DNA from: Actinomycetota bacterium
GTDB lineage: Bacteria > Actinomycetota > Actinomycetes > Nanopelagicales > Nanopelagicaceae
NCBI GenBank assembly: GCA_005777515.1
Contig: SXMA01000083.1
Span: 1-12,697, forward strand
DNA length: 12,697 bases
Reading direction: 5' to 3'
A model generated the notes under the pieces. That model saw only the letters and a list, made by a program, of their open reading frames with translations. It was not told the origin of the DNA and did not search any database. A program made the translations under genes and the position numbers. Position 1 is the stretch's first letter; every line of letters begins with the position of its first letter. Below are positions 1 to 7,329 of this stretch, piece by piece.

Positions 1-229
1 AATTGGTCCCTTTGTAATCAAACTTGAAGCCGAGCGCTGCACGCCTCCTGTTGTAGATCGAATGAAGGAAATATTGCGCTCACATCCTGGAACTAGAGAA
101 GTTCATCTAAAAATTGAGGGTGGCGCAAAGAACACAATTCTTAAGCTCGATGATGGATTAAAAATCACTGCCTCACCAAGCTTGAGCGCAGATCTCAAGT
201 CAATTCTCGGCCCAGATTGTTTGGTTTAA
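1..229 (+). CDS. dnaE: DNA polymerase III alpha subunit, C-terminal end (partial)
   Basis: The last 75 codons of a gene entering from the left, read in frame from base 2 and ending at TAA 227-229. The peptide contains CTPPVVDRMKEILRSHPG followed by EVHLKIEGG and LKITASPSLSADLKSILGP. This is the pattern I associate with the extreme C-terminus of actinobacterial replicative polymerase DnaE, where a small OB-like and tail region follows the polymerase core. The catalytic PHP and palm domains are outside the window, so the call rests on this tail only. The protein would be the cytoplasmic catalytic subunit of the replicative holoenzyme. It lies 49 nt upstream of hisD in the same direction, and the gap has its own promoter-like signals, so it is probably not part of the his transcript. 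An error-prone DnaE2 paralogue is less likely but not excluded. Confidence 0.8.
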   Translation, partial: IGPFVIKLEAERCTPPVVDRMKEILRSHPGTREVHLKIEGGAKNTILKLDDGLKITASPSLSADLKSILGPDCLV

Positions 230-246
230 GCAAAGGAATCCTCTGC
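230..246 (+). terminator. weak hairpin after dnaE
   Basis: Directly after the dnaE stop, GCAAAGG (230-236) can pair with CCTCTGC (240-246) around a 3-nt loop, with one A-C mismatch. No U-tract follows; the next bases are GGGG. This could be an RNA 3' end or processing structure, but it does not meet the usual criteria for an intrinsic terminator. Confidence 0.2.
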
Positions 247-250
247 GGGG

Positions 251-268
251 TAATTGCTTGCTCAATTA
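251..268. promoter_or_regulatory. perfect inverted repeat, candidate operator upstream of hisD
   Basis: TAATTG (251-256), a 6-base spacer CTTGCT, and CAATTA (263-268) form a perfect 6+6 inverted repeat. Its right arm overlaps the first two bases of the TAGAAT -10-like element, so a protein bound here would block the his promoter. No regulator gene is in the window and I cannot name the factor. An AT-rich 12-base match can also arise by chance. Confidence 0.35.
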
Positions 269-272
269 GAAT
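267..272 (+). promoter_or_regulatory. -10-like element of a likely leaderless hisD promoter
   Basis: TAGAAT sits six bases before the hisD GTG at 279. That is the distance expected between a -10 box and a transcription start, so the mRNA would begin at or next to the start codon. No Shine-Dalgarno sequence precedes the GTG, which fits a leaderless transcript. No clear -35 box is visible at 16-18 bases upstream. Confidence 0.45.
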
Positions 273-278
273 AGTTCA

Positions 279-1634
279 GTGAGCCAGGCCAACTTTGTTA
301 GAACCCTAGACCTAAGGGGTAAAGAGCTATCTAAAGCTCAATACCAAGAGCTGCTTCCCAGGGCTGAAATGGATATCGCCTCTGCAATGAAAGCTATTGA
401 GCCAATTGTTGAATCAGTAAGAAAGGGAAGTGAGCAGACCCTTCTTGATCTAAGTCTCAAATTTGATGGCATTGCACCTAGGGGCCTCAGAGTTCCTCAG
501 AGAGAAATTGATAATGCGCTTGCGCAATTAGATTCAAATCTTGAGAGCATAATTATTGAAGCGATAAGAAGAGTAAGAAGTGTTCATAAGGATCAAGTGC
601 GATCAAGTGCGACAACCAGAGTTGTTGATGGCGGAGAAGTTGAAGAGCGCTGGATTCCTGTTGATCGAGTTGGCCTTTATGTTCCAGGAGGAAAAGCAGT
701 TTATCCAAGTTCAGTGATTATGAATGTAGTCCCAGCTCAAATTGCGGGGGTTAAAAGTATTACTCTGGCATCACCTGCTCAAGTCAATAACTCAGGTTGG
801 CCACATCCAACAATCTTGGCAACCTGTGCAATCCTTGGTATTAATGAAATCTATACAATGGGAGGCGCGCAAGCAATTGCAGCCTTTGCCTATGGAGTTC
901 GCAGCGTTGTTGATGGAATCACCCAAGAGATTTTAGAGCCAGTTGATTTAGTTACCGGGCCAGGAAATATCTATGTAGCAGCAGCAAAGAGAGCGCTGCG
1001 CGGCAAAATTGGTATTGACTCGGAGGCTGGACCGACTGAAATTGCAATCGTGGCCGATAAGAGCGCTAGAGCTGGTGAAGTAGCTGCAGATCTAATTAGT
1101 CAAGCCGAGCATGACAGTATTGCCGCAGCAGTTCTAATCACAGATTCTTTAGATTTGGCAGATCAAGTGCAAATTGAGCTAAGAAGGAGAGTAATGGCAA
1201 CTAAGCATAGCCAGCGAATACTCCAAGCGCTTAATGGCATTCAATCAGCAATCGTTATTACAGATAATCTTGAGCAATCTCTTGATGTAGCAAATGCATA
1301 CGCTGCGGAGCATCTTGAGCTAGTAACAACTGATCCAAAGAGAGATAGCAAGAAAATTAGAAATGCAGGAGCTGTATTTCTCGGTCGCACCTCACCAGTT
1401 TCACTTGGTGACTATCTAGCAGGCTCAAACCACGTTCTTCCAACGGGAGGATGCGCCTGTCATTCAAGCGGGCTATCGGTACAAACTTTTTTACGGGGCC
1501 TTCACTTTATCTCCTATAACGAGAAAGCCTTTAGCGAGATTGCGCCTAGCGTAATTACCTTTGCAAATGCTGAAGATCTTCCAGCTCATGGTGAAGCGAT
1601 ATCTGCACGCTTTGAATTGGGTAAGGAATCGTAA
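279..1634 (+). CDS. hisD: histidinol dehydrogenase
   Basis: Catalyses the last two steps of histidine synthesis, the NAD-dependent oxidation of L-histidinol through histidinal to L-histidine, in the cytoplasm. The 451 residues are slightly longer than the usual 430-445. Signature features are VGLYVPGG (131-138), GPGNIYVAAAK (227-237) and SQAEHDS (274-280). By analogy with the E. coli enzyme the zinc ligands are Gln275, His278, Asp378 (in SLGDYLAGSNHV) and His437 (in LPAHGEA), and the catalytic pair is Glu344-His345 (AAEHLEL). The GTG start at 279 places DLRG near residue 11, as in other actinobacterial HisD proteins; the next in-frame Met, at residue 31, would cut off conserved sequence. It is the first gene of the his cluster, and its TAA overlaps the hisC ATG by one base. 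Family assignment is secure; the exact start is fairly secure. Confidence 0.97.
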   Translation: MSQANFVRTLDLRGKELSKAQYQELLPRAEMDIASAMKAIEPIVESVRKGSEQTLLDLSLKFDGIAPRGLRVPQREIDNALAQLDSNLESIIIEAIRRVRSVHKDQVRSSATTRVVDGGEVEERWIPVDRVGLYVPGGKAVYPSSVIMNVVPAQIAGVKSITLASPAQVNNSGWPHPTILATCAILGINEIYTMGGAQAIAAFAYGVRSVVDGITQEILEPVDLVTGPGNIYVAAAKRALRGKIGIDSEAGPTEIAIVADKSARAGEVAADLISQAEHDSIAAAVLITDSLDLADQVQIELRRRVMATKHSQRILQALNGIQSAIVITDNLEQSLDVANAYAAEHLELVTTDPKRDSKKIRNAGAVFLGRTSPVSLGDYLAGSNHVLPTGGCACHSSGLSVQTFLRGLHFISYNEKAFSEIAPSVITFANAEDLPAHGEAISARFELGKES

Positions 1635-2722
1635 TGAGTGATCGCTGGCCAAATTGGCTCAAATTAAATGAGAGCTTGAAGGATTTGGTGCCATATGGCG
1701 CACCTCAAATCTCTCTAGCAAATCGACTAAATACTAATGAGAATCCCTATGAACTAAGTGCAAGCTTGCAGGCAAGTATTAACTCGGCAATAGCGAAGGA
1801 AGTGAAAAATCTTAATCGATATCCAGATCGCGATGCGATAAAACTCAGGGGCGCACTTGCCAATGTGATTAAGTGGCAGAGTGGTTTGAGTTTCGGAGTT
1901 GGAAATATCTGGGCCGCAAATGGAAGTAATGAGATTTTGCAGAGTATTGCACTTGCTTTCTCTGGTGATGCGATGGGTTTTGAGCCCTCTTACTCTATGC
2001 ACCCCCTGATTAATCGCTCTGTTGGCAAGAAGTGGATATCTATCCCAAGACAGGCCGACTTCTCAATTGATATCCCTGCCTCTTTAAAAGCCATTAGGGA
2101 CTTAAAGCCTGGTCTCGTTTATTTAACAACTCCCAATAATCCGAGTGGTAATGCCACAGCTGTTGAGCATGTCGAGCAAATGGCTAAAACTTGCCAAGAA
2201 GTAGGAGCAATATTTGTAGTTGATGAGGCCTATGCAGAATTCTCAAATACTTTATCAGCTCTATCTCTATTGAATGAATTCTCAAATTTAATTATCTCAA
2301 GAACGATGAGTAAGGCATTTGCATTCGCGGGAGCAAGGGTTGGATACATGATTGCAGATCCGATAATCATTGAAGCAATGTTGTTAATACGATTGCCGTA
2401 TCACTTAAGTTCTTTAACGCAGGCAGCAGCGCTGGCTGCTCTCACTCATAGCCAAGAGTTATCAGCACAAATTGCAAAGGTTATTGAATCCCGCAAGTTT
2501 CTAGCTAAAGAGCTAGAGAGCCTCGGCCTTATCGTTATTGATTCGGAGGCAAATTTTCTGCTCTTTACTGGATTTAAGGAGAGTGCAAGTGAGCTATTTA
2601 CGAAATTAGTAGATACGGGAGTATTGATTCGCGATGTCTCAATACCTGGACATCTAAGGGTAACAATCGGTACTGAAGATGAGAATAAGGCTTTCCTTGA
2701 GGCCTTAACCTCGATCCTTTAA
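1634..2722 (+). CDS. hisC: histidinol-phosphate aminotransferase
   Basis: A PLP-dependent fold-type I aminotransferase that converts imidazole acetol phosphate and glutamate to L-histidinol phosphate and 2-oxoglutarate. At 362 residues it has normal length. Visible family features are the N-terminal LNTNENPYE (32-40), TTPNNPSG (165-172, with Asn169 expected to contact the cofactor), VVDEAYAEF (195-203, Asp197 and Tyr200) and SRTMSKAFAFAGARVGY (222-238), in which Lys227 is the expected Schiff-base lysine and Arg235 a phosphate contact. The ATG overlaps the hisD stop by one base (TAATG), with an AAGGA-like ribosome site six bases upstream, so it should be co-translated with hisD. HisC enzymes can also accept aromatic substrates; the his-cluster context makes the histidine role the main one. 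Confidence 0.96.
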   Translation: MSDRWPNWLKLNESLKDLVPYGAPQISLANRLNTNENPYELSASLQASINSAIAKEVKNLNRYPDRDAIKLRGALANVIKWQSGLSFGVGNIWAANGSNEILQSIALAFSGDAMGFEPSYSMHPLINRSVGKKWISIPRQADFSIDIPASLKAIRDLKPGLVYLTTPNNPSGNATAVEHVEQMAKTCQEVGAIFVVDEAYAEFSNTLSALSLLNEFSNLIISRTMSKAFAFAGARVGYMIADPIIIEAMLLIRLPYHLSSLTQAAALAALTHSQELSAQIAKVIESRKFLAKELESLGLIVIDSEANFLLFTGFKESASELFTKLVDTGVLIRDVSIPGHLRVTIGTEDENKAFLEALTSIL

Positions 2723-2726
2723 CCAA

Positions 2727-2745
2727 CTTGGGCTAACAAGCCAAG
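2727..2745 (+). other. small hairpin in the hisC-hisB gap
   Basis: CTTGGGCT (2727-2734) can pair with AGCCAAG (2739-2745) around an AACA loop, with one bulged G. It lies five bases after the hisC stop. ATAATTGAG follows, not a U-tract, so this is not a standard intrinsic terminator. It could be a 3'-end or processing element that separates hisDC from hisB and downstream genes. Confidence 0.3.
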
Positions 2746-2778
2746 ATAATTGAGTCGCAAGTGCTGGCCTTGATAGGG

Positions 2779-2784
2779 GATAAT
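2779..2784 (+). promoter_or_regulatory. -10-like element before hisB, possibly leaderless
   Basis: GATAAT matches five of six bases of the TATAAT consensus and ends seven bases before the hisB ATG, the same geometry as at hisD. The 69-nt gap is the only long gap inside the his cluster, which supports an internal promoter. The overlapping AGGGGA (2775-2780) could instead act as a distant ribosome site, so a leadered read-through message remains possible. No good -35 box is seen at normal spacing. Confidence 0.4.
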
Positions 2785-2791
2785 TTCTCCC

Positions 2792-3385
2792 ATGACCAAT
2801 CCCAGAAAATCTCGCGTGGAGCGCGTTACTAAAGAATCTAGCGTTGTAGTCGAGCTAACCCTTGATGGCACGGGGGTATGCAATGTAGAAACTGGCGTCC
2901 CATTTTTTGATCATATGATTTCGCAACTGGGAAAGCATTCTGGTTTTGATTTAATTGTAGAAACCAATGGAGATATCTCTGTAGATTCTCATCACAGCGT
3001 AGAAGATACTTCCCTGGCTATTGGACAAGCGCTGCGAGAGGCCCTTGGAGATAAATCGGGGGTTAGAAGATTTGGCAACTCACTAGTTCCACTTGACGAA
3101 GTGTTGGTGCAAGCAGCTGTTGATTTATCAGGTCGTCCATATCTGGTTCATCGCGCACCTGAGATAGTTGAATTGATAGGGACTTTTGATACCACCCTTG
3201 GAAGACACATTTGGGAATCAATAGTCTCTGAGGCAAGAATTGGGCTACACATCAGAGTTCTTGAAGGAAGAAATGCACACCATGTTCTTGAGGCACAATT
3301 TAAAGCTGTAGCACAAGCGTTCAAGGATGCTGTTGCTTTAGATCCTCGCTCTGGAGGAATCCCTTCGACTAAGGGCGTTCTTTGA
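2792..3385 (+). CDS. hisB: imidazoleglycerol-phosphate dehydratase
   Basis: Dehydrates D-erythro-imidazole-glycerol phosphate to imidazole acetol phosphate, the HisC substrate; a Mn-dependent cytoplasmic enzyme that assembles into a 24-mer in known family members. The 197 residues are the stand-alone dehydratase, not the bifunctional enterobacterial form with a fused histidinol-phosphatase. Key features are ETGVPFFDHM (33-42), the metal-binding SHHSVEDTS (66-74), GRNAHHVLEAQFKA (159-172, metal-binding His163-His164 and Glu167) and the C-terminal PSTKGVL. The ATG at 2792 follows a 69-nt gap, and the MTNPRKSRVERVTKES start is typical. The gene ends in a TTGA overlap with hisH. The separate histidinol-phosphatase needed for the pathway is not in this window. 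Confidence 0.96.
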   Translation: MTNPRKSRVERVTKESSVVVELTLDGTGVCNVETGVPFFDHMISQLGKHSGFDLIVETNGDISVDSHHSVEDTSLAIGQALREALGDKSGVRRFGNSLVPLDEVLVQAAVDLSGRPYLVHRAPEIVELIGTFDTTLGRHIWESIVSEARIGLHIRVLEGRNAHHVLEAQFKAVAQAFKDAVALDPRSGGIPSTKGVL

Positions 3386-3984
3386 TAGCCATCCTCGATT
3401 ATGGCTCAGGAAATATTCGTTCTGCACAGAGAGCATTTGAAAAAACAAAACATCAAGTCATAGTCACATCTGATTATCAAGAGGCGGTTAACGCTGATGG
3501 CTTAGTAGTTCCTGGGGTAGGCGCTTTTGGATCTTGTATGAAGGCTCTACTAAAAATAGATGGTGACAAAATTATTAGAGAAAGACAGCAAGAGAAGAAG
3601 AAAACTCTCGGAATCTGCGTTGGAATGCAAATTCTCTTTCAGACTAGCGATGAGCTACTAAATGGTGAAAGCATTAAAGGGTTGGGAATCTTTCCAGGAA
3701 GAGTAGTTCGACTAGAGGCCCCAGTTATCCCACATATGGGCTTTAATGAAGTTAAGGTTGATGAAACAAGTAAATTGTTTAAAGGTATTGAAAAAGAACG
3801 TTTTTACTTCGTTCACTCATATGCCGCTAAAGATCCAGTAGCTGGCGCTAACTCTTATTGCGACTATGGTGGAGGATTTCTTGCTGCGATTGAAAGTCAA
3901 ACAGTTAGCGCAGTGCAATTTCATCCGGAAAAGAGTGGAGCAGCAGGACTTGCTCTAATTGAAAATTGGGTATCTGGGTTATGA
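3382..3984 (+). CDS. hisH: imidazole glycerol phosphate synthase, glutaminase subunit
   Basis: A class I glutamine amidotransferase that supplies ammonia to HisF for making imidazole-glycerol phosphate and AICAR from PRFAR. The triad is visible: Cys79 in GICVGMQ, and His181 and Glu183 in QFHPEKSG. The N-terminal [14 protein letters not shown] and VVPGVGAFG (42-50) are standard, and 200 residues is the usual length. Translation must begin at TTG 3382, which overlaps the hisB stop as TTGA. An AAGGG ribosome site at 3371-3375 lies six bases before it, and no in-frame ATG exists near the conserved N-terminus. The rare start plus the overlap implies translation coupled to hisB. The 3' end overlaps hisA as ATGA. 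Confidence 0.96.
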   Translation: MIAILDYGSGNIRSAQRAFEKTKHQVIVTSDYQEAVNADGLVVPGVGAFGSCMKALLKIDGDKIIRERQQEKKKTLGICVGMQILFQTSDELLNGESIKGLGIFPGRVVRLEAPVIPHMGFNEVKVDETSKLFKGIEKERFYFVHSYAAKDPVAGANSYCDYGGGFLAAIESQTVSAVQFHPEKSGAAGLALIENWVSGL

Positions 3985-4706
3985 AAAAACTAGAACTTCT
4001 TCCCGCTGTTGATGTTCGCTCAGGCCAAGCTGTTCGCTTGGTAAAAGGAGATCTATCTGCCCAGAGCAATTATGGATCAGCACTTGATGCTGCCCTTGAC
4101 TTTCAAAAGGCAGGTGCAGAATGGATTCACTTAGTTGACCTAGACGCTGCTTTTGGAACGGGATTAAATCATGAACTTCTTGCAGAGGTAGTTGGAAAGT
4201 TGGATATCAAAGTTGAGTTATCGGGGGGCATCAGAGATGAGGAGAGCCTGGAGCGGGCACTTGCCACGGGATGTCAGCGAATCAATTTAGGCACTGCAGC
4301 TCTTGAAAGCCCTGACTGGAGCGCATCGGTAATTAAGAGATTTGGAGAGAAGATTGCAGTTGGCCTTGATGTGCGAGGACGAACGCTAGCAGCAAGAGGT
4401 TGGACTCGAGATGGTGGCGATCTCTTTGAAACGCTAGAGCGCTTAGATGGTGATGGTTGCACTCGATATGTTGTAACAGATGTTAATAAAGATGGAACAC
4501 TTCAAGGACCAAACTTAGAGTTATTGAAAATGGTCTGCGCGGCAACTAGTCGACCAGTAATTGCTTCAGGGGGCATCTCCCAATTAAGTGATATTCAAGC
4601 CCTTCGCGAGTTAACTCAAGTTGGTATCGAAGGAGCAATTGTTGGAAAAGCACTTTATGCTCAAAATTTCACACTCGAGCAGGCTCTTGAGGTGGCATAT
4701 AAATGA
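3981..4706 (+). CDS. priA: phosphoribosyl isomerase A, probable dual HisA/TrpF enzyme (PriA)
   Basis: A (beta-alpha)8-barrel sugar isomerase. HisA activity converts ProFAR to PRFAR; in Actinobacteria the same protein usually also does the TrpF step, phosphoribosylanthranilate to CdRP. With the ATG at 3981 it has 241 residues. Residues match the well-studied Mycobacterium PriA: Asp11 (LLPAVDV) and Asp171 (NKDGTL) as acid/base, Arg19, and Arg139-Gly-Trp141 (ARGW), which correspond to the residues used in switching between substrates. Phosphate-binding loops are SGGIRD (81-86), ASGGIS (195-200) and VGKALY (221-226). Absence of trpF in the adjacent trp cluster supports dual function. The ATG overlaps the hisH stop (ATGA). 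An upstream in-frame TTG at 3966 would add five residues and is less likely. Dual activity is inferred, not demonstrated. Confidence 0.93.
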   Translation: MKKLELLPAVDVRSGQAVRLVKGDLSAQSNYGSALDAALDFQKAGAEWIHLVDLDAAFGTGLNHELLAEVVGKLDIKVELSGGIRDEESLERALATGCQRINLGTAALESPDWSASVIKRFGEKIAVGLDVRGRTLAARGWTRDGGDLFETLERLDGDGCTRYVVTDVNKDGTLQGPNLELLKMVCAATSRPVIASGGISQLSDIQALRELTQVGIEGAIVGKALYAQNFTLEQALEVAYK

Positions 4707-5485
4707 GCCTTGCCACACGAATTATTCCCTGTCTTGATGTTAAAGATGGTCGAGTAGTTAAAGGCATTAACTTCCTTAATTTAGTTGATGCGGGGGATCC
4801 AGTGGAGATGGCTCAGATATATAACAACGAGGGCGCTGATGAGATTACCTTTCTGGATATCACCGCGAGTAGCCAGGGACGGAGCACAACCCTTGAGGTA
4901 GTGCGAAGAAGCGCAGATCAATTATTTATCCCCCTAACGGTTGGTGGAGGGATAAGTAGCACAGATGATGTTAATCAATTGCTTAAAGCAGGAGCCGATA
5001 AGGTCTCTATCAATACTGCCACCCTAAAGCGCCCAGAGCTAATAACTGAAATTAGTGAGAGCTTTGGGAGTCAAGTTTTGGTTATTTCAATAGATGCAAA
5101 GAGGTCTCGAAGTGGTAGTGGATTTGAAGTAACTACTCATGGTGGTTCTATCTCAACAGGCATCGATGCCCTCGATTGGATTAAAGAGGCAATCGAAAGA
5201 GGAGTAGGAGAGATACTGCTTAATTCCATGGATACTGATGGAACTAGAGCAGGATATGACTTGGAATTAATCCGCTTAGTCCGTGCAATTTCTCCTGTTC
5301 CCATTATTGCAAGTGGTGGAGCTGGTGATATCTCAGATTTTGCTGAAGCTCTGGAATCAGGGGCTGATGCTCTCCTTGCCGCCAGCGTTTTTCACTTTGG
5401 TATCTATAGCATCTCAGATATTAAGCGTGATCTTGATAGAAAAGGCTTTACTGTGCGCCAAGGCAATCAAATAGGTCAGAATTAG
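4703..5485 (+). CDS. hisF: imidazole glycerol phosphate synthase, cyclase subunit
   Basis: A (beta-alpha)8-barrel that uses ammonia from HisH to turn PRFAR into imidazole-glycerol phosphate and AICAR, the latter feeding purine synthesis. Of its 260 residues, Asp12 ([15 protein letters not shown]) and Asp131 (VISIDAKR) correspond to the catalytic aspartates of the Thermotoga enzyme. Also visible are LTVGGGISS (78-86), LNSMDTDGT and the late ASGGAG phosphate loop, all standard. The ATG overlaps the hisA stop (ATGA), and a strong GAGGTGG ribosome site (4689-4695, seven bases upstream) lies inside the end of hisA. HisF therefore has its own loading site in addition to coupling, which would help match HisF to its partner HisH, encoded one gene earlier. 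Confidence 0.97.
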   Translation: MSLATRIIPCLDVKDGRVVKGINFLNLVDAGDPVEMAQIYNNEGADEITFLDITASSQGRSTTLEVVRRSADQLFIPLTVGGGISSTDDVNQLLKAGADKVSINTATLKRPELITEISESFGSQVLVISIDAKRSRSGSGFEVTTHGGSISTGIDALDWIKEAIERGVGEILLNSMDTDGTRAGYDLELIRLVRAISPVPIIASGGAGDISDFAEALESGADALLAASVFHFGIYSISDIKRDLDRKGFTVRQGNQIGQN

Positions 5486-5488
5486 GCC

Positions 5489-5818
5489 ATGTCGCAGGAG
5501 ATAATCAACCGCTTGAGTATGACTGGAGAGTTAATTCCGGCAATTGTGCAAGATTGTGTAAGTAAAGAGGTATTGATGCTTGCATGGGTAAATCTGCAGG
5601 CCTATGAAGCAACTTTTGCTACCTCTAAAGCAACTTTTTGGAGTAGAAGTAGGAACCAACTCTGGGTCAAGGGGGAGAGTTCTGGAAATTACCAAGATGT
5701 CATAGAAATAAAATACGACTGTGACTCTGACTCACTACTTTTTCTAGTGCATTCACATGGCCCTGCTTGCCATACAGGGCAAACCTCTTGTTTCTATCGA
5801 AGCGTTGAGAGAATGTAG
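5489..5818 (+). CDS. hisI: phosphoribosyl-AMP cyclohydrolase
   Basis: Opens the purine ring of phosphoribosyl-AMP to give ProFAR, the substrate of the isomerase encoded two genes upstream. It is a zinc metalloenzyme of 109 residues, the stand-alone cyclohydrolase without the HisE pyrophosphohydrolase domain that is fused in many other bacteria. The three zinc cysteines have the spacing of the Methanothermobacter enzyme (16 then 7): Cys78 in YDCDSD, Cys94 in GPACHTG and Cys101 in TSCFYR; acidic residues around 77-81 fit the second metal site. WSRSRNQLWVKGESSGN (51-67) is the usual substrate-binding segment. The ATG is three bases after the hisF stop, and the TAG is directly followed by the trpE ATG, making this the junction of the two pathways. 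Confidence 0.95.
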   Translation: MSQEIINRLSMTGELIPAIVQDCVSKEVLMLAWVNLQAYEATFATSKATFWSRSRNQLWVKGESSGNYQDVIEIKYDCDSDSLLFLVHSHGPACHTGQTSCFYRSVERM

Positions 5819-7324
5819 ATGGAGCGCTTAAGTCTCGAACAATTTCGTGCTTATGCAAAGGAATATAACGTTATTCCCGTTTCCCAACTCCTACTTGCAG
5901 ATAACGAAACTCCTCTAACTCTGTATTCAAAGTTAGCTCAAAATCGTGAGAATACATTTCTTCTAGAGTCAGCAGAGCATGGTGGAGTATGGTCTAGATA
6001 CTCATTTATTGGCGTTAGAAGTGAGGCAACCCTAACGGAGAAAAACGGAGTTGCTCATTGGCTTGGAAGTATGCCAGCAGGTGCACCAAATGGAATTGAT
6101 CCCTTAGAAGCTCTAATGATTTCCTCTAAACATCTTCGATCGCCAAAGATTGAAAATCTTCCCCCATTAACAGGCGGCTTAGTTGGCTATATGGGATATG
6201 ACTCAGTGCGAAGGCTGGAAAAACTTCCAAATCTAGGAATTGATGAATTAAAGCTCCCAGAGATTGCATTTATGCTGACTACAGATTTAGCTGTTTATGA
6301 TCATCTTCAAGGAACTGTGATTCTGATAGCTAATGCTATTAATTGGGATGGCTCCGATGAACGAGTAGATATTGCATATCAATCGGCTATAAATCGATTA
6401 GATCAAATGCAGGAGGCGCTTCTAAAAAAGATAAATAGCAATATTTCGAATATAGCAAAGAAGGGGACTCCAAGCTTTACTGCTAATTTCACTAAAGATC
6501 AATACTGTCTAAACGTTGAAAGTATCAAAGAGCAGATTAGATCTGGTGAGGCATTTCAAGTTGTTTTATCTCAGAGATTTACGATGGATTGCCAGGCATC
6601 TCCACTTGATGCATATCGAATGCTGCGGCTCCACAATCCCAGCCCATATATGTATCACTTCAGATTTGCAGATGGGTTAAGCGTTGTTGGCTCAAGTCCA
6701 GAGGCGTTAGTCAAAGTCACTGGCAGTGAAGTAATGGTCCATCCCATTGCTGGAACTCGTAAGCGCTCAACAAATCAAGAAGAAGATTTAAGGCTAGGGG
6801 AGGAGCTTTTGGCAGATCCTAAAGAACGCGCTGAGCATCTAATGCTGGTAGATCTTGGAAGAAATGATTTGGGAAGAGTTTGCGCACCTGGCAGCGTGAA
6901 CGTTGTTGAGTTTATGCAGATTGAGAGATATTCCCATGTCATGCATATTGTTTCGACGGTTATTGGCGAGCTAGATAGTACTAAGTCATCTGTGGAGGCT
7001 TTGTATGCAGTATTTCCCGCAGGCACCCTCTCAGGAGCACCTAAGCCAAGAGCGATGGAGATAATTGAGGAGTTAGAACCATCAAGACGTGGAATATATG
7101 GTGGCGCAATTGGATATATTGATTTCACTGGAAATCTTGATACCTGTATTGCGATTAGAACTGCAGTGATAAAAGATAAGAAGGCGTATGTGCAAGCAGG
7201 AGCTGGAATAGTGGCAGATTCAAATCCAGTTAGTGAATATGAAGAGTGCCTTAATAAAGCTGCGGCAGTTCTTGGTGCAATTGGAGCGGCCAACTCACTA
7301 GAACCTGTAAGAGTAAAGGACTAG
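5819..7324 (+). CDS. trpE: anthranilate synthase component I
   Basis: Converts chorismate and ammonia (from a TrpG partner) to anthranilate and pyruvate, the first committed step to tryptophan. The 501 residues form a free TrpE with no fused TrpG. The N-terminal LLES (48-51) is the element around the tryptophan-binding serine of feedback-sensitive TrpE, so end-product inhibition is expected. Chorismate-binding motifs run in order: GEAFQVVLSQRF (243-254), GSSPEAL (291-297), HPIAGTRKR (308-316), ERAEHLMLVDLGRNDLGRV (336-354), AGTLSGAPK (401-409), GGAIGY (428-433) and SEYEECLNKA (472-481). TrpE is preferred over the PabB or MenF/EntC types because of the LLES element and the linked trpC, trpB and trpA. 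There is no spacer from hisI, so no room for a leader peptide or attenuator. trpG is absent from the window. Confidence 0.95.
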   Translation: MERLSLEQFRAYAKEYNVIPVSQLLLADNETPLTLYSKLAQNRENTFLLESAEHGGVWSRYSFIGVRSEATLTEKNGVAHWLGSMPAGAPNGIDPLEALMISSKHLRSPKIENLPPLTGGLVGYMGYDSVRRLEKLPNLGIDELKLPEIAFMLTTDLAVYDHLQGTVILIANAINWDGSDERVDIAYQSAINRLDQMQEALLKKINSNISNIAKKGTPSFTANFTKDQYCLNVESIKEQIRSGEAFQVVLSQRFTMDCQASPLDAYRMLRLHNPSPYMYHFRFADGLSVVGSSPEALVKVTGSEVMVHPIAGTRKRSTNQEEDLRLGEELLADPKERAEHLMLVDLGRNDLGRVCAPGSVNVVEFMQIERYSHVMHIVSTVIGELDSTKSSVEALYAVFPAGTLSGAPKPRAMEIIEELEPSRRGIYGGAIGYIDFTGNLDTCIAIRTAVIKDKKAYVQAGAGIVADSNPVSEYEECLNKAAAVLGAIGAANSLEPVRVKD

Positions 7325-7329
7325 TTGCG

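Noticed and set aside
230..278. T-box or his leader peptide upstream of hisD
   Set aside because: The gap is only 49 nt, far too short for a T-box, and contains no ORF with a His-codon run.
742..936. A 64-codon open frame on the plus strand inside hisD
   Set aside because: Out of frame with a strongly conserved gene and without a ribosome site; the other short nested frames (for example 5283-5474 and 11140-11328) were dropped for the same reason.
261..2754. The 8-mer CTCAATTA before hisD and its reverse complement before hisB as a shared operator
   Set aside because: The same 8-mer also occurs inside trpE, trpC and lgt, where it encodes Ile-Glu, so sharing it is not informative. Only the full palindrome at hisD was kept.
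3966..3980. TTG at 3966 as the hisA/priA start
   Set aside because: It would add five residues not found in PriA and lies farther back in hisH; the ATG at 3981 gives the usual ATGA overlap and N-terminus.
6775..7293. A 172-codon open frame on the minus strand
   Set aside because: It lies entirely within trpE, opposite conserved chorismate-binding motifs, and its translation resembles no family I recognise. It is a codon-bias shadow.
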